Source: Arthrobacter cheniae
GTDB taxonomy: Bacteria; Actinomycetota; Actinomycetes; Actinomycetales; Micrococcaceae
Assembly (NCBI RefSeq): GCF_003602275.1
Contig: NZ_QZVT01000008.1
Coordinates: forward strand, 73,716-137,715
Length of the DNA: 64,000 bases
Direction of reading: 5' to 3'
Shown here: positions 63,849 through 64,000 of the stretch, piece after piece
How the letters are laid out: every line of letters starts with the position of its first letter
Numbering within the stretch: the first letter of the stretch is position 1
Program-made: the position numbers and the translations under genes
Notes under the pieces: model-generated
What the model was told of the DNA's origin: nothing
Database searches by the model: none
Seen by the model: the letters and a program-made list of their open reading frames with translations, nothing else

Positions 63849-64000
63849 ATGACCGACACCGCGACCACTGGTGCACTGCCGACCCGCCCGGATTCCCCCG
63901 CAGCTGCGCGTACCGTCCGTATTTCCAGGCCGAACGACGTCGTCGCCTCCTACTCGGTGCTGCTGAAGCAGGTCCGCAAGGAAGGCCTCCTGAACCGGCG
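63849..64000 (+). CDS. N-terminus of a probable fatty acid desaturase, cut by window edge
   Basis: 51 residues are visible, from ATG 63849 with AAGGA upstream. A Thr/Pro/Ala-rich lead is followed by VASYSVLLKQVRKEGLLNRR, the usual start of actinobacterial acyl-CoA/acyl-lipid desaturases (a conserved Y-x-x-L and R-x-x-GLL-x-RR). The His boxes that would prove it lie beyond the window, so this is a guess from the N-terminus alone. Confidence 0.4.
   Translation, partial: MTDTATTGALPTRPDSPAAARTVRISRPNDVVASYSVLLKQVRKEGLLNR

Overview
This is a high-GC, gene-dense chromosomal window from an actinobacterium. Lsr2, several GAF/PAS-ANTAR proteins, BTAD/SARP and NarL-type regulators, and the block rpsF-ssb-rpsR-rplI-dnaB all fit that, and the overall gene style resembles the Micrococcaceae (Arthrobacter and relatives). 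The family-level placement is inference from gene content, not from a search. I see no insertion sequence, prophage, CRISPR array, tRNA or rRNA.

Layout. 0-7.5 kb is a sensory block: a GAF protein cut by the left edge, a phosphoesterase, a LOV-GGDEF-EAL protein (apparent blue-light/c-di-GMP sensor) and, divergently, a run of PAS-ANTAR, GAF-ANTAR, a translationally coupled 91-residue protein and a second PAS-ANTAR, then a LURP-one-like protein. 7.5-17.5 kb is mixed metabolism and regulation: lipoprotein, 2-hydroxyacid dehydrogenase with HAD hydrolase, a DUF4031-HD fusion with a RibD-like reductase, an ECF sigma factor, Lsr2, a BNR-repeat protein paired with a MoaD/ThiS-like protein, and an ammonium transporter. 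17.5-20 kb holds 5-oxoprolinase genes (pxpA and a pxpB-pxpC fusion).

20-28 kb is a stress island: an iron-containing redox enzyme with a CDGSH protein, manganese catalase with a DUF4383 membrane protein, a three-gene operon with 11-residue LEA-like repeats and a holin-like membrane protein, a PRC-barrel/DUF2382 protein, and a MarR regulator. Palindromes of the form TAAG-N4-CTTA sit in front of these units. With a MarR paralogue at 47.8 kb and a near-match at a broken decarboxylase promoter at 48.4 kb, they look like one unrecognised regulon, the most interesting signal here.

28-33.5 kb is the conserved replication/ribosome block dnaB, rplI, rpsR, ssb, rpsF, with an aminopeptidase beyond it and a 686-base gap holding DnaA-box-like words. 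33.5-35.6 kb is a large secreted coiled-coil protein started by TTG. 35.8-46.8 kb carries an ABC/two-component operon, a DrrAB-like exporter, an MFS transporter, a membrane-anchored protein, an ABC-F protein and an OmpR-type regulator. 46.9-54.3 kb has a hydrolase, the second MarR, a decarboxylase pseudogene with two lesions, a further GAF-ANTAR, a secreted M1 peptidase and a SARP-type regulator. 54.3-60.8 kb is the glycine operon gcvP-gcvT-sdaA-metF-like under a tandem glycine riboswitch, without gcvH. The right end has an SGNH hydrolase, an NTF2-like protein, a lipid kinase and the start of a probable desaturase.
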